DNA of 64,000 bases from Bacillus oleivorans (lineage in GTDB: Bacteria > Bacillota > Bacilli > Bacillales > JC228). Shown piece by piece: positions 61,224 to 64,000 of this stretch (position 1 is its first letter; each line of letters starts with the position of its first letter). Made by a program: the position numbers and the translations under genes. The notes under the pieces were generated by a model. That model was not told where the DNA came from. It was given only the letters and a program-made list of their open reading frames with translations, and did no database searches. The stretch covers positions 408,051 to 472,050 of the forward strand of contig NZ_OAOP01000003.1 of NCBI RefSeq assembly GCF_900207585.1, in the 5' to 3' direction.

Positions 61224-63824
61224 ATGATGTTCAATAAAATGACCTATAAGCTTCAGGATGCCATTCGTGAGGCTGCAGATGTCGCCAAAGAAAAGAAACA
61301 CCCTGCCATCGAGCCAGAACATATTTTTTACGCGTTATGTCAGGATCCATTCGGATTGTTTACTGAAATCCTGAAACAAAACAATGTTTCCGTCCAATCT
61401 GCCCAAATAGGAATGCAGAAGGCATTAGAAAAATTTCCTGAAGTAACAGGGACAAACATTGATCAAGATGATAACCAGCTATCCATCAGCTACCCCGCCA
61501 ATACTCTATTAAAAGAAGGCGAAAAGCTTCAACTTAAATGGGACGACCAATATCTCTCTGTTGAACATATTTGTCTAGCTATCTATTCTTTAACAAATAG
61601 CCGCGTAAAAGAGATTCTTGAAAAAGCTGGACTGACCGCACAAAAAACTGAATATACAATTCAGAGAATAAGGGGGAATCATAAAGTGATGTCACAAAGT
61701 CCTGAAGATCAATATCAAGCCTTAAAAAAATATGGAAGAGACTTAGTTGAGGAAGTAAAGGAAGGACGTCTTGACCCAGTAATCGGCAGAGATGAAGAAA
61801 TTCGAAATGTCATTCGTATCCTTTCACGAAAAACAAAAAATAATCCTGTTTTAATTGGCGAACCGGGGGTAGGAAAAACCGCGATCGTAGAAGGACTCGC
61901 ACAGAGAATTGTCAAAAAAGATGTCCCTGAAGCCTTAAAGAATAAAACCATCTTCTCATTAGATATGAGCTCACTAATCGCAGGAGCTAAATTTAGAGGT
62001 GAATTTGAAGAACGACTAAAAGCCGTTCTGCAAGAAATCAAAAAAAGTGACGGACAAATCCTTCTATTTATAGATGAATTACATACGATTGTTGGAGCCG
62101 GAAAAACAGAAGGAGCTATGGATGCAGGGAATATGCTAAAACCTATGCTTGCCCGTGGAGAATTGCATTGTATTGGGGCGACTACCTTAGATGAATACCG
62201 AAAGTATATTGAAAAAGATCCCGCTTTAGAACGGAGATTCCAGCAAGTTCTCGTTCAACAACCAGATGTTGAGGATACAATTTCAATTTTACGCGGATTG
62301 AAGGAACGGTATGAGGTTCACCATGGTGTTAAGATCCATGACCGTGCTCTTGTCTCGGCAGCAACCTTGTCTAACCGATATATTACGGATCGGTTTTTAC
62401 CAGATAAAGCAATAGATTTGGTCGATGAGGCTTGTGCTATGATCAGGACTGAAATTGATTCCATGCCTTCTGAATTAGACCAGGTGACGCGAAAAGTGAT
62501 GCAGTTAGAAATTGAAGAGGCCGCTCTTTTGAAAGAAAAAGATGAAGTCAGCCAAAAACGTTTAGAGGAATTAAGGAATGAACTTGAGGAATATCGAAAA
62601 ACGGCTGCGTCTATGAAAGAAAAATGGGAAATTGAAAAAAAACAGCTCCAAAACATTAGAGACAAACGCAAAGAACTTGAAGAGCTCCGGAGGGAATTGG
62701 AAGATGCAGAGGACCGATATGACTTAAATCGGGCAGCGGAATTGCGACATGGTAAAATTCCTGCTCTTGAAAAAGAACTAGAACAGCTAGAAACCGAACA
62801 AACACAAGCAGGCAGCGACAAAAAGCTGTTAAGGGAAGAGGTAACAGAGGAGGAAATTGCACAAATTATTTCAAGATGGACAGGCATTCCGATTACGAAG
62901 CTTGTAGAAGGAGAGCGGGAGAAACTTTTGCGCCTTCAAGACACGTTAAAACAAAGAGTGATCGGACAGAATCATGCAATTGAGTTTGTGGCGAATGCCA
63001 TTTTACGTTCAAGGTCTGGGTTAAAAGATCCTAAAAGACCGATTGGTTCCTTTCTTTTTTTAGGACCGACAGGGGTAGGGAAGACGGAACTGGCCAAAGC
63101 GTTAGCCGAAGCACTATTTGACAGTGAAGAGCAAATGATCCGGATTGACATGAGTGAGTATATGGAAAAACACGCAGTTTCCAGATTGATCGGTGCCCCT
63201 CCCGGATATGTCGGATATGAAGAAGGCGGTCAATTAACGGAGGCATTAAGACGGCAACCGTACACAGTGATTTTATTAGATGAGGTGGAAAAGGCTCATC
63301 CAGAGGTTTTCAATATACTTTTACAATTGTTAGATGATGGCCGAATCACCGATTCCCAAGGAAGAACGGTTGACGGCAGAAACGCCATATTAATCATGAC
63401 GTCTAATATAGGATCAGATATTATTTTGGAGCAGCAGAAGTCAGATCATCCATCTGAAACGGACCTATTACCCATTCTTCAATCTTTCTTCCGTCCAGAA
63501 TTTTTAAATCGAGTTGACGAAATTGTTTATTTTAATGCACTTGATGAAACAGTATTAAAGCAAATCGTTGAAAAATTTATTAGCGACCTAGAGACAAGAT
63601 TAAAAGAACGAGAGGTCTCTTTAACAGTAGAGGAAGAGGCTAAATTATTTATTGCCAGAAACGGCTGGGATCCTAAGTTTGGAGCAAGACCTTTAAAGAG
63701 ATTTATCCAGAGAGAAGTGGAAAATCGATTAGCAAAGGAATTAATAGCAGGGAATATTCGAGAGGGTGATCAAGCGATTGTTTCTTTGCGTTCAGGAGAA
63801 ATTACGATTGGTACGGAGAAATGA
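61224..63824 (+). CDS. clpB: ClpB disaggregase
   Basis: An 866-residue HSP100 chaperone that, with DnaK, extracts proteins from aggregates. A Clp_N domain (residues about 1-145) is followed by AAA module 1 (Walker [14 protein letters not shown], Walker [16 protein letters not shown]). The middle-domain coiled coil (about 405-520) separates ClpB from ClpC/ClpE. AAA module 2 (Walker [26 protein letters not shown]) is followed by the D2-small domain. There is no IGF/LGF loop for ClpP binding, as expected. GGGAGG precedes the ATG. I see no CtsR heptads (GGTCAAA pairs) or CIRCE element in 61094-61223. B. subtilis itself lacks clpB. Confidence 0.93.
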   Translation: MMFNKMTYKLQDAIREAADVAKEKKHPAIEPEHIFYALCQDPFGLFTEILKQNNVSVQSAQIGMQKALEKFPEVTGTNIDQDDNQLSISYPANTLLKEGEKLQLKWDDQYLSVEHICLAIYSLTNSRVKEILEKAGLTAQKTEYTIQRIRGNHKVMSQSPEDQYQALKKYGRDLVEEVKEGRLDPVIGRDEEIRNVIRILSRKTKNNPVLIGEPGVGKTAIVEGLAQRIVKKDVPEALKNKTIFSLDMSSLIAGAKFRGEFEERLKAVLQEIKKSDGQILLFIDELHTIVGAGKTEGAMDAGNMLKPMLARGELHCIGATTLDEYRKYIEKDPALERRFQQVLVQQPDVEDTISILRGLKERYEVHHGVKIHDRALVSAATLSNRYITDRFLPDKAIDLVDEACAMIRTEIDSMPSELDQVTRKVMQLEIEEAALLKEKDEVSQKRLEELRNELEEYRKTAASMKEKWEIEKKQLQNIRDKRKELEELRRELEDAEDRYDLNRAAELRHGKIPALEKELEQLETEQTQAGSDKKLLREEVTEEEIAQIISRWTGIPITKLVEGEREKLLRLQDTLKQRVIGQNHAIEFVANAILRSRSGLKDPKRPIGSFLFLGPTGVGKTELAKALAEALFDSEEQMIRIDMSEYMEKHAVSRLIGAPPGYVGYEEGGQLTEALRRQPYTVILLDEVEKAHPEVFNILLQLLDDGRITDSQGRTVDGRNAILIMTSNIGSDIILEQQKSDHPSETDLLPILQSFFRPEFLNRVDEIVYFNALDETVLKQIVEKFISDLETRLKEREVSLTVEEEAKLFIARNGWDPKFGARPLKRFIQREVENRLAKELIAGNIREGDQAIVSLRSGEITIGTEK

Positions 63825-63910
63825 AGGACCTTATGTCTTACATCAGAAAGCCATCCGAAAACTCGTTCAATTTTATAATCTGTGAATAAGAAAAACCACC
63901 GATAATGATC

Positions 63911-64000
63911 TGAACCCAAAAAGTTAGACACAGAAATTTAGGCAGCTACTTGGGCATGATTTCGGTATTGAACCGGACTCATGCCTTTTAATTTTGCCTT
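63911..64000 (-). mobile_element. IS3-family element, right-hand end (partial)
   Basis: TGAACCCAAAAAGTTAGACA (63911-63930) is the type of terminal inverted repeat seen in IS3/IS150-group elements. The transposase 3' end lies just inside it. The element continues beyond the window. Insertion is 86 bases after the clpB stop codon. Confidence 0.7.
63938..64000 (-). CDS. IS3-family transposase (OrfB), C-terminal fragment
   Basis: The visible frame reads KAKLKGMSPVQYRNHAQVAA then stop, the standard C-terminus of IS3-group OrfB (normally preceded by the DDE rve domain). It is incomplete because of the window edge, so integrity is unknown. Confidence 0.75.
   Translation of the reverse strand, partial: KAKLKGMSPVQYRNHAQVAA

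Noticed and set aside
63825..63910. Terminator of clpB
   Set aside because: No convincing stem with a T tract is visible before the IS element.

Overview
The window comes from a low-GC, spore-forming member of the Bacillaceae. It carries the gerPA-gerPF spore germination operon with a sigma-K-like promoter, comK, addAB, the sporulation-type asparagine synthetase asnO, sipV, yitT/yitS homologues and AGGAGG-type ribosome binding sites with frequent GTG/TTG starts. Local gene orders (yhzC-comK-yhjD-yhjE-sipV; addB-addA-gerP; yisN-asnO-yisQ; yitS-yitT-ipi-yitU-yitV-yitW) follow Bacillus subtilis as I remember it. clpB, the maltodextrin locus and the transporter/acyl-CoA cluster mark a different genus (Mesobacillus/Neobacillus/Cytobacillus-like, by inference only).

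Layout. 1-3639 (minus): a large secreted protein with two lamin-tail-like domains, cut by the window edge. 3785-3953: an inverted-repeat intergenic element. 4069-10403: M48 membrane protease, yhzC, comK, yhjD, an S9 peptidase, yhjE and sipV. 10649-23355: an accessory metabolic island. A MalT/SARP-type ATPase regulator precedes a branched-chain-type ABC transporter (binding lipoprotein, two ATPases, two permeases), a 59-aa protein, a FabH-like condensing enzyme, an alpha/beta hydrolase and a FabG-like reductase. A separately promoted acyl-CoA ligase follows. Both transcription units are preceded by the same 7+4+7 direct repeat (TTGTAAC type), the architecture bound by SARP regulators. 23379-24533: MFS transporter. 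25363-32524: addB-addA recombination nuclease. 32622-34598: gerP operon (minus). 34737-39030: a DUF418 membrane protein and a FIST-PAS-GGDEF-EAL protein. 39104-43813: yisN, asnO and a MATE exporter.

43978-54640 is a complete maltodextrin system: a divergent cytoplasmic neopullulanase-type enzyme, then binding lipoprotein, two permeases, a surface-anchored alpha-amylase, a GH31 alpha-glucosidase and a LacI-type regulator. Cre- and LacI-like operators lie in the divergent promoter region. The predicted flow is extracellular starch cleavage at the membrane, import of maltodextrins, and intracellular hydrolysis. No MalK-type ATPase is encoded here, so a shared one elsewhere is inferred.

55306-61093 holds small spore/housekeeping genes and the yit group. 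61224-63824 is clpB. The right edge cuts into an IS3-family element.

Three intergenic arrays of about 21-bp repeats (24581-25210, 41846-42431, 54801-55197) are not explained by genes. The first two share a 13-bp core in opposite orientations and keep exact 21-bp register over 17 and 27 units. The SARP-like island and these arrays are the parts I would examine first.
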